The translations under genes and the position numbers were made by a program. Of a stretch of 64,000 nt of DNA, positions 37,213-48,736 are shown piece by piece. The notes beneath the pieces were generated by a model. That model was not told the origin of the DNA. It ran no database searches and saw only the letters and a program-made list of their open reading frames with translations. The number at the start of each line of letters is the position of its first letter. Positions within the stretch are counted from its first letter, which is position 1. This DNA is from Limonium bicolor (lineage: Eukaryota; Streptophyta; Magnoliopsida; Caryophyllales; Plumbaginaceae): the NCBI GenBank assembly GCA_023374045.1, contig CM041777.1:480167594-480231593 (forward strand). Direction: 5' to 3'.

Positions 37213-37805
37213 GCACCGGACAGCCCCAGCGCCATTACTATTGTAAGCGTTATGGGAAGGACCATCCCGGGGTCGACTGCGATGGCCGCAAAGTTGAGTG
37301 TCGCTGTTTGTAACACCCCAACCGTTAATCCTATGCTTACCGTCCAATCATCCCTTAATTCTATCAGTACGCAGCGGAAGACTACTACTTATTACGGTGG
37401 GTGGTACAACGCCGCTAACCGCCCATACGGCTAGCTAGGCTTACCTTACTTACAGTCATGGTCTGATGATCATAGTATACCGAGCTCCTACATTACTTAC
37501 TAGTAACGAAAACATAACATACTTACATTCCTGGATCACCGAGTATTTAAAGTATATTCGATTACATTCCCTTTTCCAATCTACCAAAAGAATGAGTTTA
37601 ATCAACTACTCATCTATACCAATGCTCCATCCTTTCGCTATCCAAAAAGGTGTACCCCATGGTACACCGGCTAATAAAAAATCTACAGCCGTGTACTACT
37701 TAGTACACCATTCATAATTCATTGTTTACAACCAAAAAGAAGACAAAAGAAATAGAACTAAGTCTTCAACATCTTCATCCCTCTCTTGCACCTGCATTCA
37801 TATTA

Positions 37806-37895
37806 AAAACGGGGCCCCAAGGGGCTCAGCATAAAGCTGCATATGAACTCCGCATATACCGAGTGCTAACAAGGGCACGCCGACTATTTGACGTC
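37806..37895 (-). ncRNA. Multi-hairpin segment of the E3 3' LTR
   Basis: Minus strand: GTGC-loop-GCAC, ATATG-loop-CATAT, CAGC-TTTAT-GCTG, CCCC-TT-GGGG (37815-37824), then GTTTTT. Confidence 0.5.
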
Positions 37896-38944
37896 CACTA
37901 AACATGCGATTCATTACTTTCATACATACATGCTTTGCATACAACATACATACATATACAATACGTTATACATTCCAAGGCGACAATACAATAGCATACG
38001 CACAATACTTACCTTCACCGGGTTAGCCAATTTACGCATCCGGGTTAATCGGAATGCTATTTACTCTTTTACTCATTTCACATTACTTGCTCTTACTTTT
38101 ACTTACTTACTTACTCATTCTTACTTACTTACTTTTACTCATGTTAAGTCGGTATGACCTCCGGCCCGGGGACTACACCGTCCCACCACCGGGATTTACT
38201 TGACTCACCAATCCGGGATGCTACCCATTTAAGGGGTTTGGGCCGCGGACCAGTTTAAGAGTCAGGAATCGGATCCAACCTCTTGTGTCTCCTCATCCTC
38301 ACGCGTGGCCGAAACTATATCGGACTTCTACTCATTCCAATTTAATTACCAATTTAAGTTAGATTGGTTAGCTTGTTAGGAATCATTTAGAAGTCCAATC
38401 ACAATCACATTCGGTCACAATACAATACAACATACATACACACACTCATATTCATCCATACATTTCATGAATTATACAAACTACGATTTAAGAAAATATA
38501 CACAACATACAGCACTACATATTCACAAGTAAGCATAATAACTCTGATTCGTGCATTTATCTTTTTTGGTGATCAATTAGCACACAACACATAAATCAGA
38601 GTAACCAAGGTAGCATACGGGGCATGAGGAATTCATACCGTTCATCGTTGTACTTGTATCCGACGTTCCTCCGGTGTTCACAAATCAAATCCTATGATAT
38701 ACATACAATCGAGTGATTAATCTAACTATCATTAACTTAACTCGATTACTCTTATTTTTCCTAACTCATAATTACTAAGCCTTTGAAGTTCTTATACTTA
38801 CACATTGTTTACTTTCTTCAAGTTTGTTTCCTTACTTTACATTGGTATTCTCATGCATATATGTACATATGTATGTGGGTATACATACATATGTATATAT
38901 ACACACTTACTATAGTTATACATTTTTTTTTGTAAGTTACGGGC

Positions 38945-39130
38945 CGTCCGACCCACCGTCCGACCCAAGTCCTGGGTCGGACCCTTCCAGTAAGTTTTAG
39001 TCCCGTTACCCAAGCTCCGTCCGACCCATGTCCGACTCATGGCCCCTGGGTCGGACCGTTCCAGAATGTTTACTCTCGTTGCTTAAGCTCCGTCCGACCC
39101 ACGTCCGACTCACGCCCCCTGGGTCGGACC
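38945..39130 (-). repeat. Palindrome array in the E3 3' LTR
   Basis: Three units on GTCCGACCC / GGGTCGGAC with three arms each (two in one direction, one inverted). Spacers read, on the minus strand, ACGGGACTAAAACTTACTGGAA, the same core as in E1. Confidence 0.9.
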
Positions 39131-41023
39131 GTTCCAGATTGTGCTACAGACCTTATTTTTCTTTCCCATTTTCACCCATTGTTTCCCCAATCTTCCTACA
39201 TACATCCTAACATGTTTTAGCACTACTTAAACACTCTAAATCATGTTATTTCACTCCCTAATCCATTTCACAATCCTATACTACTTTATATGCATAATTT
39301 TCCAAGTTTCAACTCAACACTCACATTGTTTCTTCCCTTATTACATTATGCTACAGATTTTTGTTCTAACATTCCCCATCTATAGGTCCCTCTTCTAATG
39401 TCATTTCTAATACTTCTAATGCATTACAACTATATTAAATATCTCTCCCAATCTACCTTCTATCTTTCTCTATCAAAATTTGTTACAACCTACATTATTC
39501 ACCTAGTTTCTAGTGCACTAGGTGTTCTCATCCTATGTAAATTTTGCCATAGTCTCCCCTATATTTTTTTTGCATTCTCACCACATTGTTTCACTCACAT
39601 CTTATTACCCAAATCACCTGTTTTCAATAGCCTCAATATACATAGCTCTTATAACCAAATACCACCACAAAACACTCTTAAAATTCCGGCACTCAATATC
39701 CCAATCCCAACTATGTTTACACAAGTTTTACATGTCTTTTAAAGGTTCAAAACATTTGTTTCCTCCTACATATTATACTACCAATACATTACCATTTTAC
39801 AATGCCCATATTAACTTCTTAAAAAATCTGTTACATACATATATATAAGGCTACACAAAGGTGAGTATCATTACCTTGTTTCTCTTCTAGTTTCTTTTCT
39901 TCCTCTCGTTTCTTCCTTCTTCCTTCTTTCTCTCTCTACCGGTTGTAGTAATCCAAATTCTCTAACGCTACAACCCATTCATGTATCCACACCATTTTAA
40001 TACACCATCTAACCCTAACCATTATTTAAAGCTTAATGCACATTTTAGGGTTTAGGAATTACATTACCTTGCAAGGATGTGGGTGATGCTTAGGATAGCT
40101 CAAGAACAATGTTTCCACTCCTCCAATAAAGTCAAAATCGGCTGGGTACAAAAGGAGCAAGCAAGAGTTTTAGCTCAAATTTCGTTTTGCCCTTAAGGCT
40201 AGAAAAACAATGGAGTTTCAAGAAGATTTTTACCTCAAAAGAACAAGGAGAAGAAGGTGGTTCTAGTGGTGGTCTTGAAGCTCCAAATGCTCCATACCCA
40301 TGGCGATGAAAGTTCTTGTTTTCGAATTTTGGAAAGAGGGAAATACTCTCCTTGATGAGAGGATTCCAATGGTACAAGTTTTGTAATTTTTGGAGGAGAT
40401 TTGAGGGAGTAACAAGAAGAGAGAAGATGGAGTTTTGTGGGTTTGCTCAAGCTTCCCTGGCTATCGCATGGGGAAGAAGAAAAATAGAGAGGAGGAGGTG
40501 AGTGTATACGTGAGTGAAGAGAATAGAATGGAGGAGAGAGAGAGTGGTAAAGTGAGGTGGGGTTTGCTTTATTACTTTTGTCTCATAGCATATTAGATAA
40601 GTGAGGAGAGTGAGAGAGAGGCCCAAATCGGACACCCCACTGCACACACACACACTTGCATTTTAATTTTAAAAGTGGACACATAAGTTTTGGTTATTTA
40701 TGTTTCTACCCCACAACTTCCCGTTTTTGACAGTTTTTACTAATTTCTCGTTTTATTGATTTTATTGGTTTAAAGCTACTTCACTAATATTTATTAATGA
40801 CCATTTAGTTGACCAAAATTGTTACGAGTCTATTTGACCCGCTTGAAGTCACGTTTTCCCGGTTACCTCGAAAAACGCGCTTTAAGGTTCATTAGTGTTT
40901 TTAATCCGTTTTAAGGATCCGTTTTCTTCGGGATTTGTTCCCTCGTGATTATTTATGCATAATTAAGCTTATAAATTAATTATTAGCCTAATTAATCACT
41001 ATTTTTAATTACGGGGTATTTCA

Positions 41024-41488
41024 ATCTACCCCCCTTAAGAAACTTTGCCCTTAAAGTTGCTCAAGGTTAATAGTTTAATAATCCTACTCATTAGGCAAAC
41101 CAATTGTCCTAATGTGTCTTACTACACCTATGAGGTGTTTACTTCCTTCCATATTGTAAGCATACACTATTCAAGCACCATACGCATTCACACACAATAC
41201 GAATTCACATACACCATACACCATTTCCATACATACCATCACATCCACAATACATAATACACATTACACATACATCACACATTACACATACGCATCCATG
41301 CACTACACATTACGCATACATACATACACATACCAAATTCACTTGCACTACATGTGCCACACAAAATCTATTACAATACCTACACACTATGCAATGCTTA
41401 CCCCGAAGCAATGCAAAAGCAAAAAGGCTCTACCCCCTTAAAAGGGGTACGCCCCGTACCCGTATTACTAAATAATAGTCTAGACTAT
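41024..41488 (-). other. E3 3' untranslated region with polypurine tract
   Basis: Minus-strand polypurine tract TTCTTAAGGGGGGTAGAT (41041-41024) abuts the 3' LTR. The stretch between it and the pol stop is a degenerate ACATACACATTACACAT repeat (about 41168-41345) with no coding motif. Confidence 0.85.
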
Positions 41489-41962
41489 CTAGTCTATGAA
41501 TAGCTGTGGGTACTTTGCCTTCATGGCATCTTCCAACTCCCATGTCGCTTCTTCGACATCGTGGTTAGACCATAAGACCTTCACCATTCGTATAGACTTA
41601 TGGCGAGTGTCTCTGGTCTTCCTATCAAGGATTCTCACTGGGGTTTCGACATATCTCATGTTCGGTTTGATGGATAGTCTCTCGGGCTCTAGCACATGAG
41701 AAGGATCATCAATGTACTTCTTGAGTTGTGACACATGAAATACATCATGGACACGTCCCAAGTCCTCAGGTAATGCTAACTTATAGGCTACGGATCCAAC
41801 TCTTTCGGTAATAGTGTACGGCCCTACAAATTTTGGGCTTAGCTTGCCCTTCTGACCAAAACGGAATACGCCCTTCATAGGTGAAACTCGCAAGAACACT
41901 TGGTCGCCCACGGCGAACTCAAGATCGCGTCGTCTCACATCCGCATAGGATTTCTGTCTATC
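41489..41962 (-). pseudogene. pol: E3 pol, integrase C-terminus and chromodomain
   Basis: End of the chromovirus pol. It shows the integrase GPY/F module (GPYTITERVG), then a chromodomain (from YVETPVRILDR to the C-terminus; tryptophans in VLWSNHD and ATWELED), finishing KYPQLFID and a stop. Chromodomains of plant Tekay-type chromoviruses are thought to steer integration to heterochromatin. The segment is separated from the upstream integrase only by an in-frame TAA (41965-41963), so it belongs to the same polyprotein. The chromodomain itself looks undamaged. Confidence 0.93.
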
Positions 41963-42847
41963 TTAGGCTGCCTTCATATTAGCTCGAATCTGCTGAACTT
42001 CAGCTTGCACTTGCTCAAGATACTCCGATCCTATGATGACCGCTTCACTCGACTCATCCCAACACAAAGGTGTACGGCAAGGTCTACCGTATAGAGCTTG
42101 GAAAGGCGACATCTTAATCGAAGCATGATAGCTATTATTGTAAGAAAACTCGATAAGATGAAGCTTATGTAACCAACTCCCCTGAAAGTCCAAGGCACAT
42201 GCCCTAAGCATGTCCTCCAGTGTCTGGATGGTCCTTTCTGTCTGACCGTCGGTCTGAGGATGGAAGGCGGTACTCAACTTCAGTTCTGTACCCAACGCTT
42301 CCCGTGTAGCTCTCCAGTATCTCGAAAGAAATCTGGTGTCGCGGTCAGATACTATAGTCTTCGGGACTCCGTGATGTCTGATAATTTCCTTGTCGAATAG
42401 CTCAGCTAGCTTCACTACCTTCCAGGTGTCCTTCATCGGTATGAATCTGGCAACCTTGGTAAGGCGATTGACTACAACCCAGATCATGTTGAGTCCTCCC
42501 CTAGCAGGCGGGAGTCCTACAACAAAATCCATGGAGATATCGTGAAATTTCCACTCCGGAACTGGCATCGATTGTACCATTCCGCCCGGTCTACGATGTT
42601 CAAATTTCACTTTTTGGCATGTCAAGCATCTCAATACATACCCTGTCACATCCGACTTCATTCCTGACCACCAGAAGTACCTCTTCATGTCTTTGTACAT
42701 CTTGGAGGCTCCTGGATGGACTGACAATGTAGAACTGTGTGACTCCCGCAGGATGCGATCCTTTAGCTCAGCATTGCTTCGGGGAACGCATAACCTGCCA
42801 TTCAGCCGAATCAGACCATCTTCATGCAACTGAAAGTCATATTTCTT
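41963..42847 (-). pseudogene. pol: E3 pol, integrase zinc and catalytic core
   Basis: Integrase of E3. An HHCC zinc module (SVHPG... and CLTCQKVK) is followed by the core with Asp in SMDFVVGL, Asp in IVSDRDTRF and Glu in DGQTERTIQTLE, the DDE triad. The core is open for about 288 codons, flanked by nonsense codons TAG (42850-42848) and TAA (41965-41963). In both cases the frame continues on the other side. It inserts element cDNA into host chromatin; here it is a dead copy. Confidence 0.93.
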
Positions 42848-43913
42848 CTACTCAAATGTACCATCTGTGATCTTCTGTCTGATTTCGGTCATATAAGGGT
42901 CGCTCAACTGAGCATCTCGCACCTCGTCAACCAAGCTAGAAGAAGCGAGTAGCGAATGGAGTGAGTGTGCTCGACGGCTCAGAGCGTCGGCTACAACATT
43001 TGCCTTCCCTTCCTTATACTGTAAGTCGATGTCATAATCTGAAAGAAACTCCATCCATCTTCTCTGTCTCAAGTTCAATTCTTTCTGTGTGAATACATAC
43101 TGTAAGCTCTTATGATCGGAGTAGATGGTGATGCTTACCCCATAGAGATAGTGTCACCATATCTTCAAGGTGAAGACAATGGCTCCTAACTCTAAGTCAT
43201 GTGTCGGGTAATTCTCCTCATGCTTTTTCAGCTGGCGGGAGGCATAAGCTACAACCTTTCCATGCTGCATGAGCACGCATCCCATTCCCTTGCCTGATGC
43301 ATCACAATATATACCTCAAATCCCTCTGTGCCCTCTGGAAGAGTAAGGATGGGCGCTGAGGTCAATGAGTCCTTAAGGCTCTGAAATGATACTTCACACT
43401 CATTTGTCCATACAAATGGTGCATCTTTCTTCATCAGTGTAGTCATGGGCTTAGCGACTTTCAAGAAGTCCTTTACAAATCTCCGGTAGTAACCGGCTAG
43501 ACCAAGAAAGCTCCGAATGTCGGTAACAGTCTTAGGTCTAGGCCATGATCGCACAGCTTCTATCTTAGAAGGGTCAACTGAGATGCCTGAGCTCGAGATG
43601 ACATGACCAAGGAATGATACCTGATCTAGCCAGAACTCGCATTTGGAGAACTTCGCATACAGCTGGTTCTCGCGCAGTGTCTCAAGCACTTTCCTCAAAT
43701 GAAATTCATGCTCTTCTGCTGATTTGGAGTACACAAGATGTCATCAATAAATACAACAACTGAGGTGTCTAACTGCTCACTGAAAAGTCGGTTCATGAGG
43801 TCCATGAACTTTGCTGGTACGTTTGACAAACCGAATGGCATGACTGTGAATTCATAATGGCCATATCTGGTGCGGAATGCCGTTTTCTCTATATCCTGCT
43901 CTCTGATAGCAAT
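42848..43913 (-). pseudogene. pol: E3 pol, RT C-terminal half and RNase H
   Basis: Contains the RT catalytic FIDDIL motif (about 43756-43740), the thumb/connection region ([35 protein letters not shown]) and RNase H ending at VVADALSRR. Damage: a 1-bp shift directly after FIDDIL, a frameshift near 43300, a TGA in the RNase H stretch near 43153, and TAG at 42850-42848. Partly intact frames are 43734-43249 and 43078-42848. Function would be reverse transcription and RNA strand removal. Confidence 0.92.
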
Positions 43914-44906
43914 CTAATGATACCCAGAACGGAGGTCGATCTTGGAGAAGACTGAGGCTCCTTTCAACTGGTCAAATAGGTCGTCGATGCGTGGCAATAG
44001 GTATTTATTCTTGACTGTAACCGCATTCAGCTCGCGGTAGTCAATACAAAGTCGTAGGCTACCGTCTTTCTTCTTCACAAAGAGGACCGGTGCTCCCCAT
44101 GGTGATACGCTCGGGCGTATAAACCCTTTATCAAGTAACTCATGCAACTGCTCTTTCAACTCTGTCATTTCAGCAGGTGCCATGCGGTACGGTGCCCTAG
44201 CAATGGGACCGGTACCTGGCAAGAGATCAATCTCAAATTCTACCGCTCTCTGAGGTGGCATGCCGGGTAGCTCCTTAGGGAATACATCAGGAAATTCGGA
44301 TACAATGGGTACTTCATCATTGAACTCTGGATCTCGTTCTAGGTCTTGTACGTAACACAAATACACTTCTTGACCCTTTCTGAGCTCCCGGTACATAGCC
44401 ATTGCGGATATAAGTGTGGTCGAAGGCTCTCTCGGTCTCTGGCGGTTGGATACAGTAACCCCAGAAGGACTCTTGAGCAGCAATCGATGCTCGGCGCAGA
44501 GGATTCTACCCTTGTGCCGCTCCAACCAATTCATTCCGATGATTAAGTCGAATCCCAATCCATTGAATTCGATGAAGGAAATGGGAAACGTTTCGTTTTT
44601 GATTTCGATGGTGGCTGATTGATAATATTTGGTGCACTGTACTCGCTCCTTCGATGGGAGAGTAACCAGAAAGTTCGGTAGCTCATCCGCATCTAGCTTC
44701 AACCTCTTCACAAAAGATGGTGATACGAAAGTGTGAGAGGCGTCGGAGTCGAATAACACATTGGCTTCAATGCCATTCACTGGGAAGGTTCCTGTCAAGA
44801 TGGTGCCGCTTTTGCCGGCTTGTGCTTCGGTGAGGATGCTCAGGATACCTTCGGTACCGAGTCCACAACCTATTGAATTCACAATTGGATAAGTATTGAT
44901 GGTGGA
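43914..44906 (-). pseudogene. pol: E3 pol, protease and RT N-terminal half
   Basis: Open from the Athila insertion border. The aspartic protease shows [13 protein letters not shown], where the usual DSG/DTG catalytic triplet reads DSD, followed by [14 protein letters not shown]. The RT then begins ([40 protein letters not shown]) and is ended by TAG (43916-43914), beyond which the RT frame goes on. There is no true start here; upstream pol/AlkB sequence is on the far side of the Athila insertion. Confidence 0.93.
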
Positions 44907-45161
44907 TGATAAGTCAGGAATTTGTCTAAGTTTACTAGACTAATTCATGCTTAATTTTCTACATTATGACATTAACTTTCCTCTTTAATGCTTTAATTAC
45001 TCTTCATTGTTATATTTGTCTCCAATGATTGATTTCATATGTTTTCAGGATAAATTACTCAACAAAGTGCTTGAATGAAGATTTTAGAGGTTAGAGCAAC
45101 ATGGGAAGTCAAACCAGAGTCAAATACAGATTTTCATTCATCACTGTTGCACTTTATAGAG

Positions 45162-45409
45162 GGTCCGGGTTTGCATCTGGGTTTATAAACCCGGATCCCC
45201 TCGTCGCAGAACATTCTGCCTAATTTCAGGCTTGTTCCGGGTTTGAGGAAGAGTTTGGAACCCGGAACATACCAGGGCGAGACTTCTGCCTAAATTTTCA
45301 TTGTTCCGGGTTTGCATATGAGTTTGAAACCCGGAACAATACAGACGGAGAAGCTACTGCCTTAAATTTCATGTGTTCCGGGTTTGCATAAGGGTTTGAA
45401 ACCCGGAAC
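45162..45409 (+). repeat. Palindrome array in the Athila 5' LTR
   Basis: Four units: TCCGGGTTTG, a second partial arm GGGTTT/AGTTTG, then AAACCCGGA. The outer bases vary in pairs (GGTCC/GGATC, GTTCC/GGAAC). The spacer includes CTGCCTAATTTCAGGCTTG. The array lies about 120 bp upstream of the TATA box. Confidence 0.9.
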
Positions 45410-45531
45410 AATACAGACGGAGCGCGGAGATTTTATTTCGTCGTAACGGAATTAGTATTTCTTTTAATTTCTTTGGCTGTCGTTTTGATTAGGTTAGATA
45501 GAGATAAATTAGAAGATAAAATTCTGTTTGT

Positions 45532-45538
45532 TATAAAA
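45532..45538 (+). promoter_or_regulatory. TATA box of the Athila 5' LTR
   Basis: TATAAAA, conserved at 56633-56639 in the 3' LTR; likely promoter of the element. Confidence 0.65.
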
Positions 45539-46406
45539 GAAAAGGCCAGCCAACGTGAGAGACATCTGGAGCGCACAGAATAATCACGATACAGAGAGAA
45601 TTAGTTTGAGAGCTTGGAGTCTGGTTTGGAGTTTGGAGCAGAGCACAGAAAGGAGTTCACCACGGAGACTGAACAGAGTTTCTTCTTTTTTCTCTATTAT
45701 TACTAAGCTTATTGTAAACATGTCAATGGCTGAGTAGTTCCCTTAGATTTCGGTTTGCTATGTATCCCTAAATTGACTATTCCTGTTCCTTTGTGATTTA
45801 ATTTAATTGAGTAAAGTTATTTTCCTTGCTTAATTTCTTTAATCGTTATAATTTGGCCAATTATAAGGATTAGTATTTTGTTAGCTTATATGTGACGACT
45901 GCGGCTTTCAATTGAATTCAGGAAAATAACCGGTTAGTTTAGAGACGGTAATTCCTCTAAATAGCTAATTGACTAATAAACTAGATTGTTCTTAAGGCGG
46001 TTAGTAAACAGTGGGTTCGTAACGAGAGTTAGAATTCGGTCTTTATTAACTAGTATTTGCTAAGCGGGAGACCGGAGGTAAATTATCTTAGTTCTAGGGT
46101 TTTACTCAGAATTATCTTTTAAATCACTTAGGGATAGGAATCACGGATTTAGGGTGCAGTAGTAAACCGGGATCTTCTTCTCCAAATCAGTTTCACAACA
46201 TTTATTTTTCCTGCTTATTATTGTTTCGCATGCCGTTTACAGTTTTAATTGTCATCAAATCAAACCCCAATTTCCTGTTTTATTTAATTCGGTTAGTAAA
46301 GATTAAACTAGACACATCGCCTCCTCTGGTTCGATACTTAGGGATTACTCTCTATTAAAACTTGCTAGAATTGACCGGTACACTTGCCGTTAGGTTTTAC
46401 CCAACA

Positions 46407-46879
46407 AGTTTTTGGCGCCGTTGCCGGGGAGGCACGGTTATTTAGTTTAGTCTTTATTTCGTTTTCTTTTTTATTTATTTTTGTTCGTTTAATTTCTTTA
46501 TTTTAATGTTCTGTTTCATTCGATTTTGGTTGTTTTACTTTTCAGTTTTTCTGTTTTTAATTTTCTTATTGTTTTGTTTAACGTCAGATTTTATTTAGTT
46601 TAGTTATTAGGATAGCTTTATTATTTTAGTATTTTATCTTTGTTCTGTTTTGATTTCTGTCTAGATTTTGTTTTAGGTATTCTTTTATCTTTTAGATTTT
46701 ATTTCTGATTTTATTCCTTTATTTGAATATTCTGTGCTTAGTAGTTAGGAAATTTTATCTGCATATTTTTGTGGGTTAAATTCTTTTATCTTTTTTGATT
46801 TTCTGTTATTTTATTCTAATTACTACTGCTTCCCTTTTAATTTGCGCTATTATAGTTTCAGTTTACTAACTCTCGGTTT
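46407..46879 (+). other. Athila leader with tRNA-Asp primer binding site
   Basis: TGGCGCCGTTGCCGGGGA at 46413-46430 is complementary to the 3' end of plant tRNA-Asp(GTC), the usual Athila primer. The rest is a T-rich leader without coding motif. Confidence 0.92.
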
Positions 46880-48736
46880 ATGGTCAAAACCCGTTCTGCA
46901 GGAGAACCAGAGTTCGAGCTCAATCTTGAGATCGAGAGATTCGCAAGACAACTTCGAAGAGACTTGAACCTGGATCCACCAGTTGAGGAGAAGGTGCTCG
47001 AACCACCTGTTGGTGAAGAGGTTCCGGAAGTTCAACCACCAGTGAATATGGCGAACAACGAGAGACAGATGAGGGACTACACCCGTCCAAGTGTTGAAGG
47101 GTTGGTGTCGCCAATTGTGATTCCAGCATTGCCAGCAGGAGTGCAGTGGCAGTTCAAGACTCACTATGTGACCATGGTGATGAACGCGCCTCAGTTCAGC
47201 GGGACGGTTACTGAAGATCCGAATGTCCATCTCACTACATTCCTGAGATTGGTAGGAGCGTGTTCGACACCAGCTTCGCAGGAGGTGGCCCGGCTCACTC
47301 TGTTTCCATTCTCTCTGAGGGATAGAGCCGCTGAGTGGTTGAACTCGTTGACGCCTGACAGTATCACCAGTTGGACCGAGCTGGCTAATGCATTCTTAGC
47401 AAAGTACTTCCCACCCTCTCGGATGCTGACCATGAGAGGAGAGATTACAAACTTCAAACAGTTTGCTGGTGAGTCCTTGTCTGAAGCTTGGGAGCGTTTT
47501 AAGGGAATAGTGAGGAAGGTACCACATCACGGTCTAGGTGAAGAGGTTATACTGCAGTCCTTTTACAAGGATTTGGATCCGTCTAGCCGGTTGTTGGTTG
47601 ATACTTGTGCTGGAGGAAGTTTGATGGAGCTGCCTATTACACGAATTAAGGAGTTGTTAGATACTATCACTACAGCAGCGAATCAGTGGGGAGGTACAAG
47701 AGCAGGAGAAGCTGCACCGAAGAAACCAGCTGGGGTTTATGAAGTAGATTCAAACACTTTCTTGGCTGCCAAGATAGAGGCAATGTCGAAGCAGTTTGAG
47801 CGTATGTGTGCAGTTATGAACCCTCAGTCCAGTGCAGCAGCTCCTGAGGTTTATCCACCGTGCGAGTACTGCGGTAGAGCTTCTAACATGTGCCAGTGTT
47901 CTCCACCACAAGAAGAGGCAGCGAACTATGTTGGTAACAGGCCGGGTAATTACTTTGGGAATCAAGGAAATCCGGGTTATCAAGCTCAGCAGCAAAACCG
48001 TTACCAAGCTGGTGGTAACAACAATTACAATCAGAGGCCTCAGCAGCAGTACAATCCTTCCTATCAGAAGCAGCCACTGCAGAATCAGCAAGCACAAAAT
48101 TCAGGTGCTGGAGCGTCTTCTAGTATGGATGCAGTTCTGGCCAGGATGAATGATTTCATCTCAGTGAATACGAAGAAGTTTAATGAGCTGGAAGCTTTCA
48201 ATCAAGAGCAAAGAACCTTCAACAATGATCAGAGGACATTCAATAGGAATATCGAGACTCAGCTGTCTCAGATATCTCAGCAGTTAGCTCAGCGTCCTTT
48301 GGGTTCCTTGCCTAGTCAGTCGGAGCAGAATCCGAGAGAGCATGCCAAGGCTATCACGTTGAGGAGTGGTACACAGCTTGACCCGGTGGTCCCTGAAGTT
48401 GAGGTCCCTCTCCCCAATGTTGAGCAGGATAAGAAACTGCACCAGCAGGTTCCCAGGAGGAGCCACCAGCTGAAGAGGAGGTGGCAATTAGCAAGACTAC
48501 TGACTTCCACACCTCCACGACGCGCAGTTGCTGAAGCGCCAGTTCCTTTTCCAAACCGGTTGAAGAAGAGGGACTTGGATGAGCAGTTTGGTAAGTTTTT
48601 GACTATTTTTAAGAAACTGACCATTAACATTCCTTTTTCTGAAGCTTTGAAGCAGATGCCAATATATGCGAAGTTTATGAAGGACATCCTGTCCAACAGA
48701 CGGTCCTTAGTGGAGAAGGACTGTGCAGCTTACTGA
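46880..48736 (+). CDS. gag: Athila gag (618 codons)
   Basis: Structural protein of the Athila-type element. The ATG at 46880 follows the leader; the frame is open for 618 codons. The retrotransposon gag domain spans roughly residues 80-250 (FSLRDRAAEWLNSL, LAKYFPPSRMLTMRGEI, LSEAWERFKGIVRKVPHHG). After it come a Cys-rich knuckle-like patch (CEYCGRASNMCQC, about residue 330), a Gln/Asn-rich stretch (370-420) and a C-terminal stretch (FGKFLTIFKKLTINIPFSEAL) that in this clade leads into protease. The stop at 48734-48736 seems premature, because protease-like sequence follows in other frames. This is a well-preserved gag in an otherwise decayed element. Confidence 0.93.
   Translation: MVKTRSAGEPEFELNLEIERFARQLRRDLNLDPPVEEKVLEPPVGEEVPEVQPPVNMANNERQMRDYTRPSVEGLVSPIVIPALPAGVQWQFKTHYVTMVMNAPQFSGTVTEDPNVHLTTFLRLVGACSTPASQEVARLTLFPFSLRDRAAEWLNSLTPDSITSWTELANAFLAKYFPPSRMLTMRGEITNFKQFAGESLSEAWERFKGIVRKVPHHGLGEEVILQSFYKDLDPSSRLLVDTCAGGSLMELPITRIKELLDTITTAANQWGGTRAGEAAPKKPAGVYEVDSNTFLAAKIEAMSKQFERMCAVMNPQSSAAAPEVYPPCEYCGRASNMCQCSPPQEEAANYVGNRPGNYFGNQGNPGYQAQQQNRYQAGGNNNYNQRPQQQYNPSYQKQPLQNQQAQNSGAGASSSMDAVLARMNDFISVNTKKFNELEAFNQEQRTFNNDQRTFNRNIETQLSQISQQLAQRPLGSLPSQSEQNPREHAKAITLRSGTQLDPVVPEVEVPLPNVEQDKKLHQQVPRRSHQLKRRWQLARLLTSTPPRRAVAEAPVPFPNRLKKRDLDEQFGKFLTIFKKLTINIPFSEALKQMPIYAKFMKDILSNRRSLVEKDCAAY

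Larger units (their letters stand above)
36089..37308 (+). pseudogene. gag: gag of E2, four exons, split by E3
   Basis: Structural protein of a Tekay-like chromovirus; it would form the particle that packages element RNA. The ATG at 36089 opens a Gly/Arg-rich N-terminus (SRGTRGRGTGRGGGG), then the retrotransposon gag domain with PPTYSGEPDP and AASTWWRLV at about residues 65-115. Exons: 36089-36715, 36796-36935, 37010-37128 and 37213 onward; all phases agree. A TGA at 36584-36586 interrupts exon 1; the frame resumes at once. A first zinc knuckle near 37234-37272 has Tyr in place of its second Cys. The reading frame is cut inside the second knuckle by E3 (duplication CTGTT) and resumes at 63917. 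Confidence 0.88.
37309..41023 (-). mobile_element. 3' LTR of E3 (minus strand, 3,715 bp)
   Basis: On the plus strand it runs TGTAACACCCC to GGGGTATTTCA and is preceded by CTGTT (37304-37308), the E3 target duplication. It matches 60195-63911 with about 1-2% differences by eye. It contains a multi-hairpin segment (37806-37895), a minisatellite (about 38085-38145) and a palindrome array (38945-39130). ORFs within (for example 39398-39848) are not recognisable proteins. Confidence 0.96.
44907..46406 (+). mobile_element. 5' LTR of Athila-type element
   Basis: TGATAAGTCAGG to CCCAACA, 1,500 bp, a copy of 55999-57502. It contains a four-unit palindrome array and TATAAAA at 45532. The left flank is GGTGGA (44901-44906) and the right flank of the element is TGTGGA (57503-57508), an imperfect target duplication. 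Confidence 0.93.

Noticed and set aside
39398..39848. Frames of 108-140 codons in the E3 LTRs (also 62304-62726, 63140-63556)
   Set aside because: Low-complexity Ser/Tyr/Ile-rich products of CT-rich LTR sequence; differ by frameshift between LTR copies.
46850..47230. Minus-strand frames opposite Athila gag and integrase
   Set aside because: Shadow frames of the plus-strand genes.
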